From Pagrus major (taxonomy: Eukaryota > Chordata > Actinopteri > Spariformes > Sparidae): DNA of 64,000 bases. The notes under the pieces were generated by a model. It saw only the letters and a program-made list of their open reading frames with translations, was not told where the DNA came from and searched no databases. Of this stretch, positions 11,376 to 23,675 are shown piece after piece. The translations under genes and the position numbers were made by a program. The DNA is taken from the NCBI RefSeq assembly GCF_040436345.1, contig NC_133238.1:4169150-4233149 (forward strand), given 5' to 3'. The stretch's first letter is position 1. Every line of letters begins with the position of its first letter.

Positions 11376-13229
11376 GTAGTAGAGGCAGCCAGATTATGTT
11401 TCTTTAACAATCCCAATTGAATGTGTTTTATGCTTCTTTGTGTCACCAAAATCCCCGTGTTTATGAGACTGGGGAAGGTGCTGACAACCATTTCTTCAGT
11501 ATGCACAGGAGTTGTGGCAACTGCTTCTTTTCACTCACCATTGAAGAGAGAGGTGAACACTTGTGGAAGTTTTCCCAACATCCCTGCCCCCAAGACACAA
11601 GCAACTAACTAACCAGCAGTAACTGTAGTGAATTACATCATCTTTTATTATCTTCCTATCAGCAAACACTATCAGATTTGTTTGATACTCACCAAGGCAA
11701 GCCAGTGGCACTACTGCTGAGCACTGAAGATGGATATCAGCTGTAGTTTTTTTTCCCCCTGCGCCACCAGTTCACTGTTTGTCTAAAGGGATAATTTTAT
11801 TTTCTGTGTTGATTAAAAATCAGATACATTCTCAAACATATACTATGATAATAACTATAAATGTAAATAAACTTTTTTGACAGATGTTTTATATTATGAT
11901 CATAATCTGCAAAATGGCTAGTGAAAGCTCAAATTTTACCAGCAACTCGATAGATTTCCATTGTTGTTTTTTTGTTTGTTTGTTTTTCTGGCTGGTGAGT
12001 GGAGCAAATCTACCAGCCACTTGCATATTTTGAAGCTGGTGCTAATTTTGTAACATGCCCACTGATGGACTAAGGTCAAATCTCTATTGTAGGTTCTCTT
12101 CAAGGTAAAGTGATAATATTCTATATTTTTGTAATTGTCAACAAAACCCACAAACAGACCAAGAAGACAACAAACTGAGCCTCCTGACAAGTATAACGTT
12201 TGTATCCAAAGCCTGATATATCTCTAAAATACATCAGTGAGTCGCATCATTGTTCAGTGTGACATGTTCATAACCATGAACATACACAAAACTTATTTAT
12301 TTTGACCGAATGCCACGAGCACCATCATGCTGCCTGAAATAATAAAGTTCCTCTCACTTATTTAATTTCTTCTTGCTCCCTGGGTAACCCAGATGAATTT
12401 GGTCTGGGAGATGGCTGTTGCACATCGTAATGGTCTTTCTCTGAATTCTTACACTTTAAGTCAACCATGAGTCTTGGGATGTGTACACTCTAGAGCCATA
12501 CTGCATGGATCTTTTATGATGTTCATGAGTGTCACTGGAATATATTTCAGGCCCCCTTCATTTTTTTTGTCAGTTGTAATTACTTTTACCTGAGAGAACT
12601 TTTCATATGAATAAAGATTGTATGTCCACTGCTACTGCAATTATTTAAATACATGATTTTTGTTTGAAATAATATATATATAAAATGTGTTGATTGTACG
12701 GAAGCATACTGCTGACACACACACACACACACACACAAAAAAACAACCACGTTATAATGTGAAAGATTTATTGTTGTAACAAGATACTTTTCGCATTAAA
12801 ACATGATAATGTTATAACGTGAAAAGTTTCATGGTATTACATTGAAAAAGTCTGTAATCTTTAATGACTATTACTGCTTGGACCATGCCTGGACCATAGA
12901 ACATCTGACTTGTGGACACATTAAACACAAGGTTTCAAGAGCTGTAAAACCATTTATTGAGCAAGGAATAGTTGTTCAGATGGATGAATGAGGGGATGGT
13001 TCGATGGATGGTAGGATGATTTTGTTATTAATGCTTCCGCTAAGGTTAAGGATTATATCAAGCCTTCATCATGATCAGGTTTAAGCTTCTCTCAGGTCAG
13101 TTGTTGTCAAACAACCCGGGTGGATCTCTCCACCCACTCAGCTTGAGATTTTTAACAACTGCCCCTATAAATATGAGGTATTTGAATTGAAATGGGATCC
13201 CAAGCTTTGTGGAATTTGTGGAGTCTTTC
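11376..13229. other. Intergenic, no gene seen
   Basis: AT-rich intergenic sequence between SON and a run of retroelement debris. It contains a (CA)n tract at about 12714-12737. Around 12750-12830 is a pair of similar segments built on GTTATAA-GTGAAA that may be a decayed MITE. Small open frames here show no recognisable protein. Confidence 0.5.
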
Positions 13230-14159
13230 ACTTAACGGTTTCTCCATATAAAGGGTTTCAGTATCTGCATTTGTGTGAGGGAGGGGGGTGTCCTGCTGCC
13301 CCATGGGGTCACAGGGTCAGGATCAGTAGTCTGCCAGACTACTGACTCAGCTTTGCTGCCAAGCAGGGACCAGGAGAAGGCGTCGGCAGGGATGCCAACA
13401 AGAGACCAAGGGAGGGTGTCAGCCGGATGGCCGACGAGGGACCAGGAGAATAGAAAAGAATAGAGTGGGGGGTAGTTAAGTCCAGAGAACAAAGCAGTCT
13501 ATCAAGTTGTGCCATAGTGTGTGAGGAGTGAGGTACTTCTTTCCTGCCTTAATGTCCTGTGCCACTAGTCTAACAATGGCTTGAAAAAAGATTATAACCC
13601 GAGTTCCTCCACATGAACAGAGCATGGACTGGATGATGTTTTTCACTAAGAATGCTCTGTGCTTTCCTCCTGCAAGTCTGCGTGTAGATCATGTACATGG
13701 AGGGGAGGTCAGAGCCATGGTTCTCTCTGCAGTAATTTTCTTTCGACTAGGGTGGTGTTACTAGACCTCACAGTGATGTCACTGGTGAGGATGCTGTCAA
13801 CTAGTCCTCTCTAGGCCTGGGTGTGAGGCTGATGTCCAAGTCCAGCCTTCTGCATCCTGATAAAGTGCAACTGTTGCTCTACTTTTTTCACTGTTTTTGC
13901 AGTGTTTTTGGCCCAGCTGAAGGTTTTCAGAAGTGTGAAAACATTCAGCACAAGTTACTACTTGTAGCCGCTCGTCTGCTCGACCTCAGGCACCTTGATG
14001 GTGAGAGGCTTCAAAGGGGGGACCTCTTCCCCCAAAATCTAGGATCAGTTCTTTGGTTTTATTTATTTTGAGAACAACAATGGCAGGGTGGCTGACGACG
14101 GGCCAGGAAAAGGCACTGCATAACATTTTGTCCCACACTAACGCTTAGTAGAAGGGTAG

Positions 14160-14810
14160 ATGCTGAGGTGAACAGACACTTTGATGTGTCCTATGATCCA
14201 GGTAGGGATGTAGGACCTTGGAGTGCCCAACCAAGTCTTGTGTTTACTGCTGCAGGTGTCTTTCATTGGTCCAAGGCGGACAGGTTTGATAGAAGTTAGG
14301 AGGTGAAGATTATGACTATCAATGACAACTGAAGCTGAACACTGGAAAAGGCATCCACTGGAACGTTAAGTAGGGACTTCATCAACATTGAGTAGATGGT
14401 TATAATGTTGCTTGAGGGTGTCGAAAGGGTAAGTGTGCTTTACCAGGGAGAGTCTATCAGATGTAACTGCCCATTCTATTGTATATGTTTTCTTCGGAGT
14501 TGATGCTGCAGCAATTTTTAGGGTGATGACATGCACTGCAAGCCCTCAGTCTTTTGCATTAATGTACCAAGTTCCAGTTTTCTCAGCCGCCCCATCTCAG
14601 CCAAGGTACTTTGCAGCTGAAGGCAGGAAATTGGTTCGCTCTGAGCCATTGTCCAAGATGGCATAAGTGACGAGGGTACAATTTTTATGACTCAGTTTAA
14701 CCTTGACTACTTTTAGCAGGACTTTGAGGGACTTGCTTTGAGGGTTCATGTATAGCAGTTTACTCGCTCGTTCAATCACTTCATGCAGAATTCCCAAATG
14801 CTTTTAAGTC
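14160..14810 (-). mobile_element. BEL/Pao retrotransposon pol fragment (aspartic protease region)
   Basis: The minus strand reads NCTLVTYAILDNGSERTNFL and then PSAAKYLG. This resembles the DUF1758-type aspartic protease of BEL/Pao elements, in which an LDxGS/DNGS motif carries the catalytic Asp. After a frameshift it continues with SLVKHTYPFDTLKQHYNHL, DSHNLHLLTSIKPVRLGP and HKTWLGT, matching the conserved order in this family. No LTR or RT is visible next to it. 13230-14160 may hold further decayed parts of the same element, but I cannot recognise them. Confidence 0.65.
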
Positions 14811-14814
14811 CAGG

Positions 14815-15372
14815 TTATTGTCCGAACACCATTCTGTCAGATGCTTCTGTCTCATCCCTGTTGGCTGACTCGTTGTTATTTGTTATCAGTCCTACTATGG
14901 TCGTGTAAACCAGCAAATTTGAAGATGGTGTTGGTGGGGTGGATGGGGGAGCAGTCATGGGTGAAGTGGGGCAATAGTCATTAAGGCAGTTCACTGTACC
15001 TTTCTTTGGGACTGGGATGATGGTTGCTGACTTCAGGCAGGTGGAGACTGCAGACTGTAGTAGTGAGAGGCTGAAGATGGTGGTGAATACCTCTGCTAGC
15101 TGGTCTGCGCAGTCCTTGAGGATCTTGCCGGTGACACCGTCTGGACCAGCTGCTTTCCTCACGTTGGCTCTACACAGGGTGGATCTGACCTGATGTTGGT
15201 CCAGCTGGATGGCGTTGACCTTCCCTGGTAGTGCCGGATGTGTGTCAGCAGCAATCCAGTGGTCGAAGTGAGAAAAGAAGTGGTTGAGGGAGTCTGGCAG
15301 TGTGCAGTCTGTGGGGTTAGTGGCTGTGTAGCTGTCCTTATAGCCAGTCAGAGTCTTTGTCCCCTGCCACAT
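14815..15372 (-). mobile_element. Non-LTR retrotransposon RT fragment (CR1/jockey-type)
   Basis: The minus strand is open and reads VRSTLCRANVRKAAGPDGVT, then GKILKDCADQLAEVFTTIFS and CLKSATIIPVPKKGTVNCLN. This is the N-terminal part of a LINE reverse transcriptase (RKAAGPDG and VPKKG blocks). It breaks down just before the finger/palm core. The 3' parts of the same family occur elsewhere in the window (17572-18114, 7250-7450, 42380-42860). Confidence 0.85.
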
Positions 15373-17571
15373 GCTTCTGGAGTTGTTGCTATTGAAGTGC
15401 TCCTCTATGCGCTAGGACATGTCCCTACCAATATCCAGTGAGAATACATTTAATTTGGTTTACAAATCTTCTTCTCTCTACTAGTCCCACCTCCCTAAAC
15501 CAAGCTTTGCGTTTTATTGCTGACATGTGATAGGCTAGCTCATGAATGTGGGCTGGCTATAGTAGCTAGCTACATCCTGGTTGAATTTATTTGCGCCAAA
15601 GTTGTTCTCTGTGTACCCAGGGTTAAATAACGTCAGAAGAACGCCTCATATTAATTCAGTCAGTCACAGTAGCCATTTGACGTGCTCTATCAAAATCTGT
15701 CGGATGTCGCAACAGTACATTTCTAGATAAAGGTGGATTTATGTCAACATCTTAATTTCTGGTCATTCGGGGGTTTTCTATTTTAAATAAGCCTTGGCTT
15801 TCAGAATATAAAACTCTTATCACCAGATTCAGATGATAAATACATTTCCGAAGCTTGTAAATGCATGATGACAAAAGCTAGAAGCGAACGATTATCAACT
15901 GCACTCTGGTCCTACTCATAACTGAGATTATGAATGAAAGGCTTAGCATTATATTAACAAGGCAGGAATGTGTTTGCATCTTAATTTAAATACACAAAGT
16001 CTTGGCTTTCATAATATTTAGATGATAAATAAAACTTGTAAATGCATGATGACAGAGGATAATGTAGCGCATTAACAACCGCAGCACTGGGCTTTTTCGC
16101 CTCTCCTTCTCCCCTACCTGTTACTACAGGTGTCGCTGATTCACCACGGATGAATGACACGATTGCAGCAGGCTCGTTACAATAGGCTGTTCATATTTTT
16201 CGATTATGGCCCCGTAGACTCATTTGTTGTGAGCTTGGTTAATTTAGGCTTGTGCCAGTGGGAATGTAACTTGTGTAATTGCTGTGCCAGTGGGAATGTA
16301 ACTTGTGTAATTGCTGTCCTCTCTCTCTTTCTGCCCTTCTGGTGCCAGCAGACACCTGGAAACCTCCTGGCAGGGCACGCTTTGCAAATGCTTTGCATTT
16401 CAACATCTGATGTCCTCTATCCCCAAAACTAAACCTACATCCTTATGATGAGGGGCGAAATTTTACTCTTTCACTGTGTCCTTTTCTTGGGAACTGAGGA
16501 GTGCTCGTTTTGGTTGCAACCTGGGCTGCCACTTCTTGGCTTTCTGCTTCTCATCGGAGCCATTGGAAATCTCTTAGGTTATAGCGTGCCTTTGGGTTAG
16601 CTGCATGGGAATCTTTGGCATAGTTAGCTACCAATTCAGCAGGTAATTTGCTTACCCAACGTTGAACATGCAATGCACAGGAGAGTTCTGCCGGCCCAAC
16701 TTGTCCTAAAAATTACAACATACCCACCATGGATCTAATAAATTGGCTGCATGTTTACACATTTTTATTTACAAACTTGTATCCGTAAATCAATTGAGAT
16801 GTATCAATAAAATACTTGACGTACAAATGTGTGTAAATTTATGCAAACTTTGACCCATGCATACTCACATTTTGGAGGCAAGGGGAATTGGTGACACCAA
16901 TGGTAGGGTGGTGAATAGAAAACAGATTGTACTAATAAAATGTGAATTATGCATTACTACACATAATGATAATGAGTTGATTTCACTTAATATCAAACAT
17001 TAATTATAGGTCTACTTTATCATAAACATTCAAACCAGCGGTTGTTTGTACTTGCGCTTGTAGTGAAGGATAATTATTTCAGAAAAACCTTTCAATTGTA
17101 AAAGATAAAAGACAACTCAAATCTTAAATCAATATTTGATCAGCACTGTCTCACCATCACTTTCACCATCCCCAGAGTGCAGCGCAAAAGGACTGGACTG
17201 TTGGACCCGGTGGCTAAATTATCATTGTTGTCGTAGAACACAAGTTGTTGCAGAACATAAGAGTCATTGCTTTAGTAAAATTTTCTAAAACTGTGGATAT
17301 ATTACTAATTATGATTTTAGTTTCCATATAGTTTTTGTGTGTAAAATCACTGCAGTAAGCAATACTGCTGTCGGGCATGGAGCGCACTGGAGACACGGTG
17401 GCTGCCACACACACACACTCTGCCTTCTCCAGTCAGCTCACTGTACATCTTCACCACCTACTGGCAACAGGAAATAGGCCTTGTGTCACAATAATCATTT
17501 GGTGTACATGAAACTTTCATGGTGTCATCTACACTTGATCTACTGGAACATAATGTAAAATTATCATTAGA
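15373..17571. other. Intergenic, no gene seen
   Basis: Mixed-composition intergenic DNA. It contains an exact 32-base tandem duplication at 16251-16314. About 15.76-16.05 kb has two related segments: 'GCCTTGGCTTTCAGAATATA' near 15792 and 'GTCTTGGCTTTCATAATATT' near 15999, each followed by GATGATAAAT and AAATGCATGATGACA. These form a diverged direct repeat of about 0.2 kb. No coding feature was recognised. Confidence 0.5.
16251..16314. repeat. Exact 32-bp tandem duplication
   Basis: Two adjacent identical copies of a 32-base unit starting TGTGCCAGTGGGAATGTAAC occupy 16251-16282 and 16283-16314. Confidence 0.95.
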
Positions 17572-18114
17572 ATGCTGTCTGTTGACTTCAACTGCAACTG
17601 GATTTTGGACTTCCTCACAAGCAGACCCCAGACAGTACAGATTGGCAGTCTTACCTCCTTTACATTAGTGCTCAACACCGGAGCTCCCCAGGGGTTTGTG
17701 CTCAGCCCCCTCCTGTTCACACTATACACCCATGACTGCACTCCCAGACATCAACAGAACTCTATTGTTAAGTATGCAGACGACACCACCAACGTAGGCT
17801 GCATTATAAACAACGATGAGAGTTTATATCTGGAAGAAGTCAACAATCTTGCAGAGTGGTTCTGCCCAGAACATCACAGGTGCCTATCTACAGAGCATCA
17901 GTGACATTGATGAAGTTAGATGCCTGCAGGGATCCCAAAGGATATTAAAGACAGCACCCACCCCAGCCACAGTCTGTTCACCCTGCTGCCATCTGGCACA
18001 AAATACGGAAGTATCTGTTGCTATACCAACAGACGACTTCGGAGCAGCTTCATTTCTTGGGCTGTGAGTCTCATCAATTTGCCATCAACACTCCATTTTC
18101 TAAAAAAGATATAG
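17572..18114 (+). mobile_element. Non-LTR retrotransposon fragment with RT core and C-terminus
   Basis: The plus strand reads [40 protein letters not shown] and then [10 protein letters not shown], the RT box with the catalytic Asp pair. After frameshifts it joins the family's C-terminal end [18 protein letters not shown] and SLINLPS. A deletion joins the RT box to the C-terminus. It is a broken copy. Confidence 0.85.
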
Positions 18115-18574
18115 CACAAAGGACTCAAACATAGTTTAATTTGCGTTCTTCTACATATCCAAACGGTTACACACACAGCAGGTACATCCAGTTAATTTGT
18201 ATGGAGCAGAGCAGCCGTTCTGCTGATAAATCCTTCGCTCCAAGAGACCTGTCTTAAAAAATATTTCAGGAGTTAAAAGTTGATTTCTGTTTCCTCTGGA
18301 GAATTTCTTCCATTCTGTCTAGTTCATAACTAAAGCTTTTAGTTTCGCCACTTAATGTGTCTCAATATTTGCTGCAGTGGTCTTACTGCTTGTTCTTATG
18401 TTGTATTGTAAATATTTTTTGTTTTTCAAAAACAATACACATTCTCCATAAATGCCAGAGAGTGAGCGTAGTGTGCGGACATCTTTAATGGGTCTCTACC
18501 TTTTTTGGGTGTAACATCTGCATTAGGTTTATTTTAAAGCTTATTAGAGTATATCCTAATTACAGTAAGATAAC

Positions 18575-19110
18575 ATGGGTTTGGTCAAAAATGTATAAAT
18601 TGTATTTGGGCTTGGGTCGGATTCGGTCAGCTTTCAGTGAAAATGTAATGTATAAAATCCTATTGTCTGTCCTGTTTATTGCTTGGGAACTGTTATTTAT
18701 GTGACAATACCTGAACAGAACACACATTGGCTGTTTCTGCCGGAACTTTGAGGTGGGGGTCCCGCTGGTACTTTTCTGACGGACTTTAGTAGTTGTAACT
18801 TAACGTTACGTTACTAGCCTAGCTAAAACATGGAGGACGCCAAACAACATCTGTCATCTGGGAAGTTTAAAACTACCGAAAACCATGCAGGGAAATCCAC
18901 GGTATGGTGGCATTTTGATTTAGTCGTCAATGCAGAAAATGACGAGCCAGTTGGATTTGTAATGTGTAAAACGTGTAAAATAAATGTCGGGCTCGGTTCA
19001 GTTTCGGACATAACAAAACAGAATGACTGTCTGGTTCGGACGGGTTCGGGTACTATTCTCTCGGGCTCAGTCGGGTTTGGACAGAAAAATGCGGCCCGTG
19101 CCGCACTCTA
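18575..19110 (+). mobile_element. hAT transposon derivative with BED zinc finger
   Basis: An open frame from ATG 18830 reads HAGKSTVWWHFDLVVNAEND and VGFVMCKTCK. This is the start of a BED-type zinc finger (aromatic W-x-x-F plus Cys-x-x-Cys) as in hAT transposases. The right end has a GC-rich terminus that reads TAGAGTGCGGCACGGGCCGC on the minus strand. The left end is inferred from a GGTCGGATTCGGTC stretch near 18616 and is uncertain. The transposase core is absent. Confidence 0.6.
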
Positions 19111-19497
19111 AAACAAATCCTGGTGGAGATTACGTATGATAGCTATTATGGTATATTCCTTCAAAGCTGTAACATTGCCCATAATTTTGGATTGTGCAAA
19201 TCAGTACTTTTGGATTTTTGGTAGAAATGCATTGATGTAACAATATTCTTGTAGTTGTTGTTGATTTGTATTTTGGGGGTACGAATGCAAAAAGTAACTG
19301 GAGCACAAGATTCATAAACCCTGACACAGCCATACTTGCCAATCAAGTTTAAAATGTCATAGATTTTACACTCTGCAAAACTCTAGAACAGCAAAACTGG
19401 ATGTTTTAATCCAACAATTTCTGTCAGACTGTGCCAAAATAGAGAACATTCATAAAGGAGTCCAATAACTTTTTCAGTGGTAATACGGACTGAGTAA

Positions 19498-19560
19498 TGT
19501 CAGAAGTGGGATTTGAACCCACGCCTCCAGGGGAGACTGCAACCTGAATGCAGTGCCTTA
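19498..19560 (-). pseudogene. tRNA-Leu(CAG) pseudogene, 5' part missing
   Basis: The minus strand carries the 3' two-thirds of tRNA-Leu: anticodon arm CTGCATTCAGGTTGCAG (anticodon CAG), variable arm, T arm with GGGTTCAAATCCC, and the acceptor 3' strand ending in CTGACA. The acceptor 5' strand and most of the D arm are replaced by the terminus of a MITE that starts at 19561, at a TA dinucleotide. Confidence 0.85.
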
Positions 19561-20126
19561 TGCTGCATTCCAGATACATGGGAGACCACTCACCCGAGTT
19601 GCAAAGTGGGAAATCTCGCAGCTGTCTCGCGACATTTCACCAAGGCACGCCCCCTTTTGGTCAGAATATCAACTGTCCGACTCGGTGCTCCTGAGAGTAC
19701 ACTGAGTAGAGCGAGGATAGACAAACGACTAGACAAACAAAGATAGCTGCGCCCGTAATTGATGTATTTTATTTGTATTTGTACCACGTTGGTCGTTTTA
19801 ATGTCAATTTTAAATGCTCTTACACACTTGATTACATTGCTGCTTTAATCCGGTCACCAATTTATGCATTGCATGGTCTCGCTGTGCGTGCAATACAATG
19901 TAAAGTTTTGTTTTCGAGCTGGTTTGCTAAAGAGGCTAATGTAGCTAACAATAACAATAACAATGATTAGCCTGCTACTGCTCTGATAGTGTCCATGTTC
20001 TTCCCCGACTCATCGTGTAGCGAGACAAACGGGAATGCTAAAAGTGCTACAAGCCAGGAAATTAAGTCATGTTCTCGCATAAGAGCAACTCGGGCGGGTG
20101 GTGTCCCATGCATCTGGAATGCAGCA
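19561..20126. mobile_element. MITE with 42-bp terminal inverted repeats
   Basis: The left end TGCTGCATTCCAGATACATG through CGAGTTGC is matched by an inverted copy ending at 20126, with about five mismatches over 42-44 bases. Both ends are flanked by TA (19559-19560 and 20127-20128), consistent with a TA target-site duplication. The interior has no transposase. Family unknown; TA duplications occur in Tc1/mariner and ISL2EU-type elements. Confidence 0.75.
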
Positions 20127-20132
20127 TATGAC

Positions 20133-21316
20133 CAGTTGTTCTCAACTTTTTTTCAGTGATGTACCCCCTGTGAAATATTTTTTCAGCCAAGTAGCCCCTA
20201 ACCAGCACAAAGCATTTTTGGTTGAAAAAAAGACTTAAAACAGAGCGCTGTGCCATCAGTGTCTGATTTATTAAACTTTGGAACTAATAAACACTTTCAA
20301 ATTTAAAACATTTGGAAAAAAAGATATTTTGAACATTTTAAACGTTAACAATCCATGACTAAATTTATTGCAAATCTTTCTCATCACTAAAATGTAGGGA
20401 TTCTAACTAATGTAGTGAAAACCATTAAATGAACCATTTAAAACTCCATAAATGTGCAAAACACTGCTCATTTGTAGTGGTCTCTCTTGAACTATTTGGA
20501 AATACAAAGATATAACTAAAGACTTGTTAAAAAAGAAATAATTAACTTAATTATAAATAAAGATTTGTGCACATAAAAAGAATTATCAACTTAAAGTGCC
20601 CTCTTTTGGGATCATAATAAAGATCTGTTCTCAAAAAGAAATCATTAACTTAATTTTAAATAAAAGCAAAAAAGCTAAAAAATGCTAAAAATTGCTAAAA
20701 AAAATTGCTAAAATTGCTAAAAATAAAAATATTTATCATCTTAAAATATCTTCTTTAAGGATCAAAAAGAAGACTGACATCTCAAAGTTACAAACTATCA
20801 ACACTGAATATTGCATTGTGGCACTGAACTGAGTGTTTTTGCACTTAGTGAGACATTTTAGTGAGAAACTTGGGCTTGTGCTTCACTGAGGATCTTTGTC
20901 ATTCTTGGTGGCAGGGAGGCAACTGCTGTGATCAAGCTCTTCTCCAGGCACAGTCTGTTTCTTTGCTTTGTTTTGATCACAGTCATTGCAGAGAAGGAGG
21001 CCTCACATAAATATGTGGAGGCAAAGGGTAGTAGCTGCTCCAAAGCTTTCTGTCCCAGGTCAGGGTGCTCCTGCTTCACACACACCCAAAACTGTGTAAG
21101 TGTGAACATGGCAAACTTCATCTGGAGGCCACGGTCAGATGACACTTCCAAGAGTTTTTCCTGATAAGTGACAGGTAGCTTGCTTCTGTTTGCTTTGGAC
21201 AAGAGAAATGGGTTTCTCACCCAAATTCAGCTGTGCAGATTTCTCCTCCATGTCAGGATGTCATGTCAATATATGTATATTTTAAAATCTCACGTACCCC
21301 CATTTAAGAACCACTG
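20133..21316 (-). mobile_element. hAT transposon derivative, transposase C-terminus retained
   Basis: The ends CAGTTGTTCTCAAC (20133) and the inverted CAGTGGTTCTTAAA (ending 21316) are hAT-type termini, both followed by a GTACCCCC sub-terminal stretch. The minus-strand frame 21220-20858 reads LPFASTYLCEASFSAMTVIK and TKQRNRLCLEKSL, matching the C-terminal dimerisation region of hAT/ZBED5-like transposases. The catalytic part is deleted. A degenerate GCTAAAAATT tandem repeat lies at about 20664-20730. No 8-base target duplication is evident. Confidence 0.75.
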
Positions 21317-21399
21317 CTCTAGGGAACCTGCAACAAATGTGTTGCCATGTTATCGTTTACAGTGTGTACGCCCACGAGGCCCTGTAACAGTTAAAACCA

Positions 21400-21470
21400 G
21401 GTCCCACCGAGATTTGAACTCTGATCGCTGAATTCAGAGTCCAGAGTGCTAACCATTACACCATGGAACC
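21400..21470 (-). tRNA. tRNA-Gln(CTG), possibly a pseudogene
   Basis: The minus strand begins GGTTCCATGGTGTAATGGTT, has the anticodon region GGACTCTGAATTC (anticodon CTG) and ends GGTGGGACC. The A and B boxes are recognisable. Compared with the canonical vertebrate gene there are changes that weaken pairs: acceptor T-G, anticodon-stem G-T, and a T-stem mismatch (AGAGTTCAAATCTCGG). It may be a decayed copy. 71 bases, no intron. Confidence 0.7.
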
Positions 21471-22038
21471 TCAGAAGAGCTCCCCTTGATCGCTGTAGAA
21501 CACTTTTGGAACGTGTTATTGCATCTTTCTCATGTACTACAAAGAAGGCATGCATCAATACCAGTGACACAGAAGATAACACGTTAAAAATGCTAACTTT
21601 ACGCGCTAACTTACTTGAATTAGTTAGCTGACTGGTCACAGTCAAGAGCAGCTGTGGGAAATGCCAACTTTAGACATTGTTCTCAAGGAAATCCCACAAA
21701 CAATTAATCCAGCACCAAATAGGGCTACTGGAGACAAGAACAAACTGGCAAGTTAACACCTTACAGCTTGAGATTGTTGACCCACTGGCCTTTCACATAC
21801 AAACTCATAAAAGTTGGGACCGTGATTGACTGCTATTAATTGCGGTGGGACCAAAGCTCCAATAAAAAGGCAAGTTGAGAAAGACAAACAAGACTATTCT
21901 TTACTCAGGAAACAATCAGAAATAAATAACGTTGTGCCTTCTACAGGAGTTGTGTCGGAACACTGCCAACATGCATATTGCAGACTTTTCTTTCCAAATA
22001 TCACATTAGAAGAAACAGTTCCAGTGAAAAATACTGCG

Positions 22039-22081
22039 TGTCAGAAGTGGGATACAAACCCAGGCCTCCAGGGAAGACTGC
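22039..22081 (-). pseudogene. tRNA-Leu 3'-end remnant
   Basis: This is a second copy of the tRNA-Leu 3' end (acceptor 3' strand, T arm and variable arm). On the plus strand it reads TGTCAGAAGTGGGATACAAA and then CCAGGCCTCCAGGGAAGACTGC. It stops where the anticodon arm would start. It resembles the remnant at 19498-19560. Confidence 0.7.
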
Positions 22082-23429
22082 AAATGTTGGAGAAAAGGGC
22101 GAATAACATTTGCAGTTCCAACATTCTGCGACCAATACTTAGTGAATTCTCCCCAGCTTGCAACATTTGACCAATCACGGAGGAGAATTGTTGGAGCTTC
22201 CAACATTTGACCAATCAGATTGGAGTGGAGGATGTACGTTTTCTTTTTCCAAAAGGGGGCATTCATCAAATAGGGAATACGATATGCCAGACCCTATCAA
22301 AGCAAGTTTAAATCTACTCAAGCAACACGGTGAGTGTTTACACATTTACTACAATAACTTTAAGTACAGAAGTCATTTCACCCGTTGTATCGTATTAGCT
22401 ATCTACATTACAAACACTTTTGTATTTTTTTTTGTATTATCTCGTATGGTAATGTAATCCATTAAGGTGGCTTTTAAGTAGGCTATTAATAACTGCACTC
22501 CGATAACAAAATGTTTTGACTATGAAGCAGAATATTTCTACCCAAACCTTTACATTCAGTTGTTTAAACGAATATATTGGTGGTTATCCGATGAATAACA
22601 TTTCATCTTTAATCTTCACCACTTTGAGCTGTGTGAGGGAAAATCTCTAATGTCCCTTATAATTTTGATATGTTGTTCTTGCATATGAAAGCTAACAATT
22701 GTAGATGCAACATTATTATGTATGTAAAGTGAAATCTTATTGGCTTTATACATGAGTTCTGTCTTATGACAATCATGTAGTTGCATAGTATGAATAGATG
22801 TATTCTTGTATTGTACATTGTATAATATGTTTAGAAAATTAACATAAGGAATTTAGGTAAGGAGTTCATCCTGAAGGGGGTTGGTGAAGCCTCTTCTGTG
22901 TATAAGTGTTTTGACCTTAGGTTGACATATGACACACAACAATGGTGGAAGTGTATAAGAGGCCTCCCAGACCCTAGAAATCTCTTAAAGATTAGAAAAT
23001 TAAAGAAGAAAAACAAAAACTAATAATCTCTTTCTGAATGTGATTGTTTATGTCAACAGCCTGAGCCCAGTGGTGGGCGAACAGTGACTAATAAGTCATA
23101 ATTACTTTCCATCACAGAGAGAGCTATGGTAATATTGTCAAAGAGCTGTAGCAGCCACTACCAAAGAAGTAACAGCTACAGCTGATATCATTATGTGTCC
23201 TCTAACTGTTCATGTTCTGCATGGTGTCTACTTCTTTAACTCTCAGAAAAGAACTACTCACCTGATCACAGCATGAGTATTGTTCCTGCCAATCCCGAAG
23301 CCTGCAACAACTGGACTCCAAACATCCTCATACCTACCACACCACCCACTGATTCACTTGCAATCACACCATTCAAACTGTCATTTATACTGATACTTCC
23401 AGCACAGAAGGATGGCAATGGACTGTAAT
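22082..23429. other. Intergenic, no gene seen
   Basis: AT-rich intergenic sequence. Three copies of an AACATTTGACCAATCA-like phrase occur near 22160-22220 (one is CAACATTTGACCAATCACGG, another CAACATTTGACCAATCAGAT). This suggests a small local duplication. Nothing coding was recognised. Confidence 0.45.
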
Positions 23430-23580
23430 CAACAAGGGCACTCTTCTCTGCTCTGGCGCCCCAGTGGTGGAAGGAACTTCCAACCAATGTCAGGACAGCA
23501 GAATCACTCGCCATCTTCCGCAAAAGACTCAAGACTCACTTGTTCAGACTTCACCAATACCCCGCATACCATGACTGATA
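23430..23580 (+). mobile_element. L2-like LINE C-terminal fragment
   Basis: The plus strand reads ALAPQWWKELPTNVRTAESL and then [14 protein letters not shown]. This is the conserved C-terminal end of L2/CR1-type LINE proteins in fish. Only this end is present. Confidence 0.75.
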
Positions 23581-23675
23581 ATTTTGGGCTCAAATTAAGT
23601 GATTTTTGTTGGTAATGAATTTCAAATGTAATCCACAAAAATGTTTTGTTGGCACTTTGTGTCAAAAGGGAGGAA

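Noticed and set aside
13232-13492. Open frame with repeated WSLVG.PAD units, suggesting a repeat protein
   Set aside because: The repeat comes from a short nucleotide duplication around GGGACCAGGAGAA/GGATGGCCGACGAGG. It is 86 codons with no start context, and nearby sequence is retroelement debris.
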